Source: Lentisphaeria bacterium (lineage in GTDB: Bacteria > Verrucomicrobiota > Lentisphaeria > Victivallales > Victivallaceae). Taken from it: DNA of 32,366 nt. A program made the position numbers and the translations under genes. The stretch is from the NCBI GenBank assembly GCA_017450705.1, contig JAFSTC010000111.1:1-32366 (forward strand), given 5' to 3'. This document shows, piece after piece, positions 7,580-15,635 of this stretch. Below the pieces are notes generated by a model, which saw only the letters and a list, made by a program, of their open reading frames with translations, made no database searches and was not told the DNA's origin. Every line of letters starts with the position of its first letter. Position 1 is the first letter of the stretch.

Positions 7580-8439
7580 ACAGCACATCCGCTTTGAAGA
7601 TCGCCATCCCCAACAAGGGCGCCCTGAGCGAGGGCGCCGTGAAACTGCTGCTGGCCGCCGGTTACCGCTGCGGCCGCGGCGGACGGGAATTGATCGTGAG
7701 AGACCCCGACAACAATGTCGATTTCATGTTTCTCCGCCCCCGGGACATCGCGCTCTATGTGGGACGCGGCATCATCGACGCGGGGATCACGGGCCGGGAT
7801 CTGGTCGCCGACAGCGGCGCCGAAGTGAGCGAACTTCTGGCGCTGGGCTTCGGGAGATCCCGCTTCTGCTTCGCCGCCCCGAAAGGGACCGTGCGTTCCG
7901 TGGAGGAACTCGGCGGCAAACGCATCGCCACGAGCTACCCCGAACTTCTGCGGCAAAACCTGAAAAAAAGAAACCTCTCCTGCCCCGTCGTCAAGCTGGA
8001 CGGCGCGGTGGAGATCTCCGTGCAGCTGGGCGTGGCCGACGCCATCGCCGACGTGGTGGAGTCCGGTTCCACCCTGCGGGAGGCGGGATTGGAGATCATC
8101 GGCGACCCCATGCTGCACTCCGAGGCGATCCTCATCGGCGCGGGGGAGGAGATCCAGGACCACCCCGACATCCGGCGGCTCATCGGCCGCATCCAGGGCA
8201 TCCAGGTGGCGGCAAATTACGTCATCATCGAATACGATATCCAGCGCAGCCGTCTCGAGGTCTGCTGCAAGGTGACGCCGGGACTGGAGTCGCCGACGAT
8301 CTCCCCCCTGTCCAACCCGGACTGGGTCGCGGTCAAGGCCATGGCGCCCCGAAGCGACTGCAACCGCATCATGGACGAACTCCACGCCCTCGGCGCCAAG
8401 GCGGTCATCGTCACGGAGATCCGCTCCTGCCGCCTGTGA
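7576..8439 (+). CDS. hisG: ATP phosphoribosyltransferase HisG, long form
   Basis: 287 residues, first step of histidine synthesis (ATP + PRPP). The catalytic region has [18 protein letters not shown] and the PRPP loop [16 protein letters not shown]. Residues ~212-287 form the C-terminal HisG_C regulatory domain ([12 protein letters not shown], then [13 protein letters not shown]). This makes it the long, histidine-inhibited form that needs no HisZ, and no hisZ is seen nearby. Several stretches closely match remembered mycobacterial HisG, so transfer with hisE from Actinobacteria is possible. The start is the ATG overlapping the hisE stop. Confidence 0.95.
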   Translation: MNSTSALKIAIPNKGALSEGAVKLLLAAGYRCGRGGRELIVRDPDNNVDFMFLRPRDIALYVGRGIIDAGITGRDLVADSGAEVSELLALGFGRSRFCFAAPKGTVRSVEELGGKRIATSYPELLRQNLKKRNLSCPVVKLDGAVEISVQLGVADAIADVVESGSTLREAGLEIIGDPMLHSEAILIGAGEEIQDHPDIRRLIGRIQGIQVAANYVIIEYDIQRSRLEVCCKVTPGLESPTISPLSNPDWVAVKAMAPRSDCNRIMDELHALGAKAVIVTEIRSCRL

Positions 8440-8470
8440 CGCCGATTTCAGACTATAAGGATTTTTCAAG

Positions 8471-9445
8471 ATGAAAAAAACGATTCTCGAGCGTGCCCGC
8501 GAGGTCTTCGACATAGAGATCGAAGGCGTGCAGACACTCCGGAACGAACTGGGTGAAAGTTTCGAGACCCTCGTCAAACGCTGCGCCGCCACCATCGAAA
8601 ACGGCGGCAAGCTGGTCGTCACCGGCATCGGCAAGTCCGGCTACATCGGCAAGAAGATGGCGGCGACCCTCTCCAGCGTCGGCAGTCCCGCGGTGTTCAT
8701 GCACCCGGTGGAAGCCCGCCACGGCGATCTGGGCATGATCCAGAAGAACGATCTGCTCATCGCCCTGAGCTACAGCGGCGAGACCGAGGAACTCCTCGCC
8801 GTCCTGACGCCGGCGAAACGGCTGGGCGTGGAACTGGTCTCCATCACCGGCAGCGGAGAGTCCACGCTGGCCAAAATGAGCGATCTCGTGGTGGAGATGC
8901 CCGTCCCCCGGGAGGCCTGCCCCTTCAATCTGGCGCCCACGACGACCACCACGGCGCTGCTGGTCCTCGGCGACGCGCTGGCCCTCGTGCTGCTGGATCT
9001 CCACGGGTTCACCAAATCGGACTACGGACGTCTGCACCCGGGCGGCGCCATCGGCCGGATGGTCACCATGCGGGCCAGGGACATCATGCGCAAGCTGGAA
9101 AACTCCGCCCTCGTCCGGCCCCGGTGCACGGTGCGCGAGGCGATCTACGCCATGAGCCACGCCCGCTGCGGATCGGCGATCATCACCGACGACGACGGGA
9201 AACTGCTGGGCATCTTCACGGACGGGGATTTCCGCCGTCTCGCGGAGAGGGAGGAAAAGGTCCTGGAGCTGATCATGGGCGACGTCATGACCAGAAACCC
9301 CGTCTCCGTTCAGGCCGACGCCCTGGCCGTCGAGGTGCTCAAGATCCTCGAGAAGCGCCATATCGACGACATCGTCGTCACCGACGGCGGCAAGGTCGCG
9401 GGCTTCATCGACGTGCAGGACCTGCCGGGACTCAAGATCATGTGA
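8471..9445 (+). CDS. kdsD: KpsF/GutQ-type arabinose-5-phosphate isomerase
   Basis: 324 residues, the family length. Residues ~35-170 form a SIS domain (G-I-G-K-S-G-Y-I-G with K55, S-Y-S-G-E-T-E-E, L-H-P-G-G-A-I-G with the conserved His). Residues ~205-322 hold two CBS domains (D-I-M-R and D-V-M-T-R-N-P-V). The enzyme converts ribulose-5-phosphate to arabinose-5-phosphate, the Kdo precursor for LPS, in the cytoplasm. It precedes BamD-like and LptE-like genes, which fits an outer-membrane building role. The ATG at 8471 has AAGG about 10 nt upstream. Confidence 0.92.
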   Translation: MKKTILERAREVFDIEIEGVQTLRNELGESFETLVKRCAATIENGGKLVVTGIGKSGYIGKKMAATLSSVGSPAVFMHPVEARHGDLGMIQKNDLLIALSYSGETEELLAVLTPAKRLGVELVSITGSGESTLAKMSDLVVEMPVPREACPFNLAPTTTTTALLVLGDALALVLLDLHGFTKSDYGRLHPGGAIGRMVTMRARDIMRKLENSALVRPRCTVREAIYAMSHARCGSAIITDDDGKLLGIFTDGDFRRLAEREEKVLELIMGDVMTRNPVSVQADALAVEVLKILEKRHIDDIVVTDGGKVAGFIDVQDLPGLKIM

Positions 9446-9468
9446 ATTTTTCAGGAGGACGCGCCCGT

Positions 9469-10545
9469 ATGAAAAACATCCTTCTCTTTCTCTTCGCCTG
9501 TCTGGCCGCGGCAGCCGTCTCGGCCGCCGGAGATGCGGAGGCGACGCGCGTCTACGAAGAGGGCTACAAGGCGTATCAGGACGGCCGTTACTACAAGGCG
9601 GCGAATCTCTTCGAGGACGCCCGGATCCTGGCGAAAAGCCCGACGATCCGGGCCAACTGCCTCCGGGCGCAGGTCGGCGCCTGGCGGATGTGCGAAATGC
9701 CCTACCGGGAATACAAGGCCATCGAAGCGCTCCTCAACGGCTACCCCGAATTCGCCAATTTCAAGGAGCTGGTGACCCGGGAGTACGAGATCGGCACGGC
9801 CTATTACCGGGGGACCCGGGAACCGGCCTACTGGCATCTGCGCTGGGTCCCCTGGCTCAGGGACGACAACAAGTGCGCCGAGATCTACACGCAGGCCCTG
9901 AAGCGCGCCCCCTTCTCCCCGCAGGCCCCCTCGGCCCGGCTTCGGCTGGCCCACCTGCTGGACGAGGAGGGCAAGAACAAGGCCTCCATCGAACAGCTGC
10001 GCACGATCGTCAAAGACTACCCCGATTCCCCCGAGTATCGCTACGCCCTGCTCGCCCTTGCCAACGGTCTCTTCATCCAGGCCGAACGGGGCGACGGCGA
10101 CGGCAGGTACGTCAACGAAGCCCACGACGTCCTCGCGCTCTACAGCCGCAAGTTCCCGAAGACGCCCGAGATGGAGTGGGTCCGGCGGCAGCTGACCATC
10201 TGCAGGGACATCCAGGGCAAACGCTACTACGACATGGCCTGCTACTACAACAAAAACGGCAAACAGGACGCTGCGCGGCGCTACCTGGCCATCGTGCTGC
10301 GGGACTACCCCGACAGCACCTCCGCTCCGGAAGCGGAAAAACTGCTGGTGACGCTGGACAAGACCTTTGTCCCCGGCGATTTCGTCCAGGAGCCCGACAC
10401 CCGGCTGCCGCGGCTGCGCATCTACAAGATACCCAAAGAGGCGCCGCGGGTCCTGCTCACGCCCGGGAGAGGGAAGAACCACTATCTCATCCCCGTGCCC
10501 GACTATTCCCACAGCAAAGATCAAACTCGGGAGACGAAAAAATGA
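9469..10545 (+). CDS. BamD-like/TPR secreted protein
   Basis: 358 residues. A short signal peptide is followed by repeated TPR-like helices (Y-E-E-G-Y-K-A-Y-Q-D-G-R-Y-Y-K-A-A-N-L-F near the start, then repeats ending D-Y-P-D-S at two places), as in BamD/YfiO of the outer-membrane beta-barrel assembly machine. It is longer than typical BamD (~245 residues). There is no clean lipobox: the only early Cys (residue 11, in L-F-A-C) follows a very short hydrophobic stretch, and signal peptidase I cleavage after V-S-A looks likelier. BamD identity is therefore tentative; a periplasmic TPR adaptor is the alternative. AGGAGG precedes the ATG at 9469, and the stop overlaps the LptE-like start. Confidence 0.65.
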   Translation: MKNILLFLFACLAAAAVSAAGDAEATRVYEEGYKAYQDGRYYKAANLFEDARILAKSPTIRANCLRAQVGAWRMCEMPYREYKAIEALLNGYPEFANFKELVTREYEIGTAYYRGTREPAYWHLRWVPWLRDDNKCAEIYTQALKRAPFSPQAPSARLRLAHLLDEEGKNKASIEQLRTIVKDYPDSPEYRYALLALANGLFIQAERGDGDGRYVNEAHDVLALYSRKFPKTPEMEWVRRQLTICRDIQGKRYYDMACYYNKNGKQDAARRYLAIVLRDYPDSTSAPEAEKLLVTLDKTFVPGDFVQEPDTRLPRLRIYKIPKEAPRVLLTPGRGKNHYLIPVPDYSHSKDQTRETKK

Positions 10546-11063
10546 TGACAAGGAAACATTTTCTCCGGACGCTCTGTCTCCTGCCGGCGCTCGCCCTCCT
10601 GGCCGGATGCGGCTACAGGATCGGCTATCTGGGGCACCCCCAGCTCAAGAGCATCGCCGTCGCCCCGGTGGTCAACGACACGCTGGCCTACAATGTCGCT
10701 TCCAACATGCGGAATCTGCTCTGCGAGTGCTTCCAGACCGACGGCACGATGAAGCTCACCGGGATGAAAACGGCCGACTGCATCATCTATGCGCGGGTCA
10801 CGGCCATCACCTTCAGCGAGATCTCGTGGAGTTCCCGCAAGAACAACACCTATACGCCGAACCAGTGGAAAGTCCAGCTGTCGGCGGAGTTCTCGGTCGT
10901 TCTGCCCGGCCGGGCCGAGCCCCTGCTGAAGGACGTGAAAGCCTCCGGGACCGCCGAATTCATGAGCGGCCCCGACATTGAGATCAGCCGCAATTACGCC
11001 ATCAAACAGGCCTGTTTCGTGGCCGCCAAGGACATCGTCTCGCAGGTGACGGAAGCCTGGTGA
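10542..11063 (+). CDS. LptE-like LPS-assembly lipoprotein
   Basis: 173 residues with a textbook lipoprotein signal: basic start, hydrophobic core and lipobox L-A-G-C (Cys23), followed directly by G-Y-R-I-G-Y. The G-C-G-Y-R opening, then a strand reading S-I-A-V-A-P-V-V-N-D-T, matches the LptE/RlpB family. LptE plugs LptD in the outer membrane for LPS export. The neighbouring KdsD-like and BamD-like genes agree with this role. The start overlaps the previous stop (ATGA) with GGGAG upstream. Family assignment rests on the N-terminal pattern, length and context. Confidence 0.75.
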   Translation: MMTRKHFLRTLCLLPALALLAGCGYRIGYLGHPQLKSIAVAPVVNDTLAYNVASNMRNLLCECFQTDGTMKLTGMKTADCIIYARVTAITFSEISWSSRKNNTYTPNQWKVQLSAEFSVVLPGRAEPLLKDVKASGTAEFMSGPDIEISRNYAIKQACFVAAKDIVSQVTEAW

Positions 11064-11078
11064 GCTGGAGGGAACGGC

Positions 11079-12386
11079 ATGCTGCTGAGTATCGCGAAAA
11101 AAGGGCAGTCGCTTCTGCTGCTGTCTTTTGCGCTGTTCGCCCTTGCCGGAACGCTTCTCCTCAAACTGCCGGGCATGACGCTGCACGGCGATCTCGCGTG
11201 GATCGACGCCTTCTTCATGGCGACCAGCGCCACCTGCATCACGGGACTGGCCACGGTGCCGGTCACTGAGTTCACCCTCGCCGGTCAGATCGTCCTCGCC
11301 GTTCTCGTCCAGATCGGCGGGATCGGCATCATGACATTGAGCGCCTCGATCCTCCTGTCGCTGGGCAAGGGACTGTCCTTCAGCGACACGCTGCTGATCT
11401 CGTCGATCAACGACAATTTCTCGCTTCGCGGCACGGAGGGACTCACCCGCATCGTTCTCAAGTACAGCCTCTTCACCGAAGGCGCGGGCGCCGCCGTCAT
11501 TTACGTCGGCTGTCTCCTCAACGGCGGCGACTGGCTCAAGTCCCTGTGGGAGGCCGTCTTCGTCGCCGTCTCCAGCTTCTGCAACGCGGGTTTCACGCCC
11601 TATGCCGACAGCATGGCCTCGCAGCACGCCCTCTCCAAAATCGGCTGTGCCGCCCTGATCGTTTTCGGCGGACTTGGCGTCTACGTGATCTACGATCTGC
11701 TTCAGGTGGTCAGGAAAAAGCAGAACAGACTGCGGGTCCACTCCAAGGTGGTCCTGCTCACAACAGCCGTTCTGCTGATCGCGGGGACGGTGATCCTCAA
11801 GTGCGCCGGTCTGCAGGGCGGAGTCGCGCTGAACTGGTCCGACGCGGCGTTCCTGTCGGTCTCATGCCGGACGGCGGGCTTCTCGACCTTCGAGATCGGG
11901 ACTCTCTCGGACGCGGGTCTCCTCTCGGCCATGATCCTCATGCTGATCGGCGCCTCCCCCGGCTCCACGGGCGGCGGCATGAAGACCAGCACCGTCGCCG
12001 TGGCGGCGGCGGCCATCTGGAACACGTTTCTGGGCAACACCGAGGTCCTGATGTTCAAGCGCATGGTCCCGGGGGCCAACGTGCTGCGGGCCTTTTCCAT
12101 CATCGTCATCTTCCTTCTGCTGACCTACACGGCGACCATGGTCATGCAGATTTTGGCCCCGCGGACGGATATGACCGCCGTCATTTTCGAATCCATCTCG
12201 GCGCTGACGACGACGGGCCTTTCGATGAACGGCACGACGAGCTCCTTCCTCGCGCCGGCGAAGTTCATGCTGGCCGTCTTCATGTACATCGGCCGGATGG
12301 GTCCCTTCACCATCATGCTCTTTCTGCTTTCCCGCGAAAAGCGCGGGCAGCTCAAATATCCCCAGGAACGCATCATCATCGGGTGA
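11079..12386 (+). CDS. ktrB: Ktr/Trk-type potassium transporter membrane subunit
   Basis: 435 residues, KtrB-sized. Four M-P-M repeats each carry the selectivity-filter glycine: T-C-I-T-G-L, S-F-C-N-A-G-F, S-C-R-T-A-G-F and T-T-T-G-L-S. It also has G-A-S-P-G-S-T-G-G-G-M-K in the intramembrane loop region. KtrB forms the inner-membrane K+ channel-like subunit, usually Na+-coupled, gated by the KtrA ring. The ktrA gene follows 4 nt after the stop. GGAGGG lies just before the ATG at 11079. Confidence 0.93.
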   Translation: MLLSIAKKGQSLLLLSFALFALAGTLLLKLPGMTLHGDLAWIDAFFMATSATCITGLATVPVTEFTLAGQIVLAVLVQIGGIGIMTLSASILLSLGKGLSFSDTLLISSINDNFSLRGTEGLTRIVLKYSLFTEGAGAAVIYVGCLLNGGDWLKSLWEAVFVAVSSFCNAGFTPYADSMASQHALSKIGCAALIVFGGLGVYVIYDLLQVVRKKQNRLRVHSKVVLLTTAVLLIAGTVILKCAGLQGGVALNWSDAAFLSVSCRTAGFSTFEIGTLSDAGLLSAMILMLIGASPGSTGGGMKTSTVAVAAAAIWNTFLGNTEVLMFKRMVPGANVLRAFSIIVIFLLLTYTATMVMQILAPRTDMTAVIFESISALTTTGLSMNGTTSSFLAPAKFMLAVFMYIGRMGPFTIMLFLLSREKRGQLKYPQERIIIG

Positions 12387-12390
12387 GATC

Positions 12391-13047
12391 ATGGCAAGAA
12401 ACAGTTACGCGATCTTCGGGCTCGGCTCCTTCGGGTCAAAACTGGCTCTGGAGCTGAGCAAGGCGGGCAACACGGTCCTCGCCTGCGACATCAACCCCCT
12501 GCGGGTGGACGAAATGCGGGACAAGGTGACTCAGGCTGTCATCGCCGACGTCAGCAGCGAGGAGACCGTCAAGGAGCTGAACGTGGCGAAATTCGACGCG
12601 GTGATCCTTGGCATGAGCTCCTATTTCGAAAAGCAGATCCTGGCCCTGACGCTTCTCAAGCAGGAGGGCGTCCGCCGCGTCCTCGCCAAGGCCAACACCT
12701 CCATTCAGGAAAAGATCCTCTACCGCCTCGGCGCGGACGAAGTCATCCAGCCGGAGCAGGACGTGGCCCACCGTCTGTCGCGGCGGCTCTCGCTTGCGAA
12801 CATCACCGACATGTTCGAGTTCAAGGGTTCGGCCATCGCCGAAGTCACCGTGCCGGGGAATCTGGGCGGCCGGACGCTGCGGGAACTGGATCTGCGGGGC
12901 AAACATCAGGTGACGGTGCTGCTGCTGCGCAAGCCCGGCAGCACCGAGGAGACGCCCCCGGGCCCGGGGACGCTGATCGAAAGAGGCGACCAGCTGACCG
13001 TCTTCGGCAGTCAGCAGTCCATCGTGCAACTTTTCAAGGAGGTCTGA
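12391..13047 (+). CDS. ktrA: Ktr/TrkA-type potassium uptake regulatory subunit
   Basis: 218 residues, the normal KtrA length. Residues ~5-125 form an RCK_N Rossmann domain with G-L-G-S-F-G (10-15) and D33 at the end of strand 2 for nucleotide binding. Residues ~135-218 form an RCK_C domain. It forms a cytoplasmic ring that gates KtrB in response to ATP/ADP or NAD(H). Encoded directly downstream of ktrB with GGTGAG before the ATG. Confidence 0.93.
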   Translation: MARNSYAIFGLGSFGSKLALELSKAGNTVLACDINPLRVDEMRDKVTQAVIADVSSEETVKELNVAKFDAVILGMSSYFEKQILALTLLKQEGVRRVLAKANTSIQEKILYRLGADEVIQPEQDVAHRLSRRLSLANITDMFEFKGSAIAEVTVPGNLGGRTLRELDLRGKHQVTVLLLRKPGSTEETPPGPGTLIERGDQLTVFGSQQSIVQLFKEV

Positions 13048-13050
13048 AAA

Positions 13051-13491
13051 ATGAGCAACTGTATTTTCTGCCGGATCATCGCGGGCGAGATCCCCGCCGT
13101 GAAAATTTACGAGGACGATCTGGTGCTGGCGTTTCTCGACATCTCGCCCATCAATTTCGGTCACACGCTGGTCATCCCCAAAGAGCATCACGAGTCCAGC
13201 TCGACGATCCCGGAGGCCACGGCGGGGAGGATGTTCCGCGTCGGCAGCCGCATCGGGATCGCCCTCAAGCGCAAGTTCGACTACGACGCCTTCAATCTGC
13301 ATCTGGCGGACGGGACCGCGGCGGGTCAGGTGGTCATGCACGCCCATCTGCACGTGGTGCCCCGGGGCGTGGAGGACGGCTTCCGCTGGAACTGGCGGCA
13401 GCTGAAGTACGGCGAAGGCGAAATGCAGGAGTTCGCCGAAAAGCTTTCGGCCAAACTGGCCGCCGACCTCGCCGGGGAGTCGGGGAAATGA
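13051..13491 (+). CDS. HIT-family nucleotide hydrolase/transferase
   Basis: 146 residues. It has the N-terminal C-I-F-C pair that often binds zinc and the catalytic histidine triad in H-A-H-L-H-V-V-P-R. HIT proteins hydrolyse nucleotide phosphoramidates or dinucleoside polyphosphates in the cytoplasm; the substrate cannot be chosen from sequence. Only 3 nt separate it from ktrA, and its stop overlaps the next start (ATGA). Confidence 0.92.
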   Translation: MSNCIFCRIIAGEIPAVKIYEDDLVLAFLDISPINFGHTLVIPKEHHESSSTIPEATAGRMFRVGSRIGIALKRKFDYDAFNLHLADGTAAGQVVMHAHLHVVPRGVEDGFRWNWRQLKYGEGEMQEFAEKLSAKLAADLAGESGK

Positions 13492-14204
13492 AAAAACTCT
13501 GCGCGCTATTCCTGTGCGCCCTCTGCACGCTGATCTTCCCGGCGGGAGCCGGGGAGCTGGACGAACTTTCCCGGGAACTGGACGACATCGAACGGGATTT
13601 CTGGACGGCGGCGATCCTCCCCTCGGACAGCATCCTGCGCCGGGAGGTCGGCGCGAGGCTGGCGGCCTTCCAAGCCAGAGTCCTGACCATTCAAAACAGG
13701 CTCAGGGAAAAAAGGATCCCCGGCGTTCCGAATCTCGCCGTTCCCTGCGCCGAACTGCAGGAGATATTTTCCATGCTCACGCCGGCCAGCCTTTCCGGCT
13801 ACAGGATCTCGCTCAAAGAGACCGGCATGGGCAGTTACCAGAAGGAGTTCATGAGATCCCAGCGTTTCAAGAAGAAAGACGGGAAGGAGCTGCCCAAGTA
13901 CCCGACCTTGAAGATCGTCAACGCCTCCGCCTACATCAGCTGGGTGAACGGCATCTGCCAGCACAATCTCCAAAAACTCAGGACCCTCGCCAGATCGTCC
14001 GCCAGAACGACGAGGAGCAAAACGACTCAGAAGAGGAGCCGTCCCGGATACAGACCGGTGAGCAGCGCCGTCCGGAACGCGTTCGAGACCTACATTCTGG
14101 CCATCGGCAAACTCCGCGAGGGCCTGGTCGTTCTCGCCCAGAACAAATTTTACAAGGAACCCCCCAAGCCGCAGGAGCCCCCCCATGTCAGGAAACATCA
14201 TTGA
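13488..14204 (+). CDS. Secreted basic protein of unknown function
   Basis: 238 residues, not recognised. Residues 1-~22 are a clear signal peptide (two Lys, hydrophobic core, cleavage near A-G-A-G). The mature part starts with acidic heptad-like helices, passes through a Lys-rich patch (Q-R-F-K-K-K-D-G-K), and has a Ser/Thr/Arg/Lys-rich low-complexity stretch at ~165-185. The end is Pro-rich (P-P-K-P-Q-E-P-P-H). A periplasmic or envelope location is inferred. The start overlaps the HIT stop and the 3' end overlaps folD by 20 bp, so it is firmly inside the operon and likely translated. Confidence 0.7.
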   Translation: MKKLCALFLCALCTLIFPAGAGELDELSRELDDIERDFWTAAILPSDSILRREVGARLAAFQARVLTIQNRLREKRIPGVPNLAVPCAELQEIFSMLTPASLSGYRISLKETGMGSYQKEFMRSQRFKKKDGKELPKYPTLKIVNASAYISWVNGICQHNLQKLRTLARSSARTTRSKTTQKRSRPGYRPVSSAVRNAFETYILAIGKLREGLVVLAQNKFYKEPPKPQEPPHVRKHH

Positions 14205-15081
14205 CGGCAAGGCCGTCGCCGCGCAGATCAACGCCGAAACGGCGGAAGCCGTTCTCGCCCTCAAGAACAAAGGCAAGGAGACCGCCCTCGCCGTGATCCT
14301 CGTCGGCAGCGATCCGGCCTCGCAGGTCTACGTGCGCAACAAGGTGCGCACCTGCGGCGAGCTGGGGATCCGCTCCATCAAACGGGAACTGCCCGAGACC
14401 GCGACGACCGAGGAGGTCCTGGCCGCCGAGGAAGAGTTCAACCGCGATCCCGCCGTGGACGGCATTTTGGTGCAGTCCCCTCCCCCGCCCCAGGTGGACG
14501 AGGCCAAAGTCATCGAGGCCATCGATCCCGACAAGGACGTGGACTGCTTCACCGAGAGAAACGTGGGCAGGATCCTCATCGGCGACAACCCCGTGCTCAA
14601 ACCCTGCACCCCTTGGGGCGTCCTCGAACTTCTCAGGCGCTCCGGCGTCGATCCCGCGGGGAAGCACGCCGTCATCATCGGCCGTTCCAACATCGTCGGC
14701 AAGCCTTTGGCCGCCATGCTGATGCAGAAAGCGGCGGGCGCCAACGCCACCGTGACGATCGTCCACTCGGCCACGAAGGACATCGCCAAATACACCCGTG
14801 AAGCGGACATCCTCATTGCCGCCATCGGCAGGGCCGGTTTCGTCACGGGCGACATGATCAAGCCCGGAGCCGTCGTCATCGACGTGGGCATCAACCGCGT
14901 CTTCGACGAAAAGCTCGGGAAGAACCGCCTGACGGGCGACGTGGTCTTCGAGGAGGCCGTGGAAAAAGCCGCCGCGGTGACCCCGGTCCCCGGCGGCGTC
15001 GGTCCCATGACCATCGCCATGCTGATGCGCAACACCGTCGAGGCTTCGAAGTTCTTTTACGGACGGCGCCGGGGGAAATGA
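14185..15081 (+). CDS. folD: Bifunctional methylenetetrahydrofolate dehydrogenase/methenyl-THF cyclohydrolase FolD
   Basis: 298 residues. Interconverts 5,10-methylene-, methenyl- and 10-formyl-THF in the cytoplasm. The active-site pair is kept in V-Y-V-R-N-K (Y49, K53), as is the Asp of K-D-V-D (D120) and the NADP-binding segment G-R-S-N-I-V-G-K-P. Two usually invariant segments are altered: G-I-L-V-Q-S-P-P-P-P where most have V-Q-L-P-L-P, and K-D-V-D-C-F-T where most have K-D-V-D-G-F-H. Catalysis should survive. AGGAG lies 7 nt before the ATG at 14185, inside the end of the previous gene. Confidence 0.93.
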   Translation: MSGNIIDGKAVAAQINAETAEAVLALKNKGKETALAVILVGSDPASQVYVRNKVRTCGELGIRSIKRELPETATTEEVLAAEEEFNRDPAVDGILVQSPPPPQVDEAKVIEAIDPDKDVDCFTERNVGRILIGDNPVLKPCTPWGVLELLRRSGVDPAGKHAVIIGRSNIVGKPLAAMLMQKAAGANATVTIVHSATKDIAKYTREADILIAAIGRAGFVTGDMIKPGAVVIDVGINRVFDEKLGKNRLTGDVVFEEAVEKAAAVTPVPGGVGPMTIAMLMRNTVEASKFFYGRRRGK

Positions 15082-15635
15082 GCGGACTTCTGCTCCACAT
15101 CTGCTGCGCGCCCTGCGGCGGCGGATGCGTCGCGCGCCTGAAGGACGAGGAGGATACGGAGCCCGTTCTCTACTACTCCAACTCCAATCTGTGCGACAGG
15201 GAGGAGTTCGACCGCCGTTTGGACTCGGTGAGGATCCTCGCCCGGACCCGCCGTCTGCGGCTCGAGGTGGATCCCTACGACCACGCCGGGTGGCTCGCCT
15301 TCGTCGCGGGGCTCGAAAACGAGCCCGAGCGCGGCGCAAGGTGCGACAGGTGTTTCGCATGGAGCCTCGGCCGCACGGCGAAGATGGCCGAAGCGCTGGA
15401 CATGGATTTTGCCACCACGCTCACGGTCAGTCCCCTGAAGGAGAGCCGCCGGATCTTCGCCGCGGGCAGACGCTTCCCCCGCTTCAGGGAGATCGACTTC
15501 AAAAAGAAGGATGGCTACAAACGCGCCTGCGAGATCGCCTCGCAGCTGGGATTCTACCGCCAGAATTTCTGCGGATGCGAATTTTCGAAGCGGCCCTGTC
15601 CCGCAAAAACACAGGAGGAAATGCAAAAAAAATGA
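15078..15635 (+). CDS. queH: Epoxyqueuosine reductase QueH
   Basis: 185 residues. It has the QueH (former DUF208) layout: L-L-L-H-I-C-C-A-P-C near the start (C9, C10), G-A-R-C-D-R-C-F (C89, C92) and Y-R-Q-N-F-C-G-C-E-F-S near the end (C165, C167), which together bind an Fe-S cluster and a second iron. It performs the last step of tRNA queuosine synthesis. The start overlaps the folD stop (ATGA). Because QueH does this job, the QueG-like proteins at 24803-26622 need not. Confidence 0.92.
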   Translation: MSGLLLHICCAPCGGGCVARLKDEEDTEPVLYYSNSNLCDREEFDRRLDSVRILARTRRLRLEVDPYDHAGWLAFVAGLENEPERGARCDRCFAWSLGRTAKMAEALDMDFATTLTVSPLKESRRIFAAGRRFPRFREIDFKKKDGYKRACEIASQLGFYRQNFCGCEFSKRPCPAKTQEEMQKK

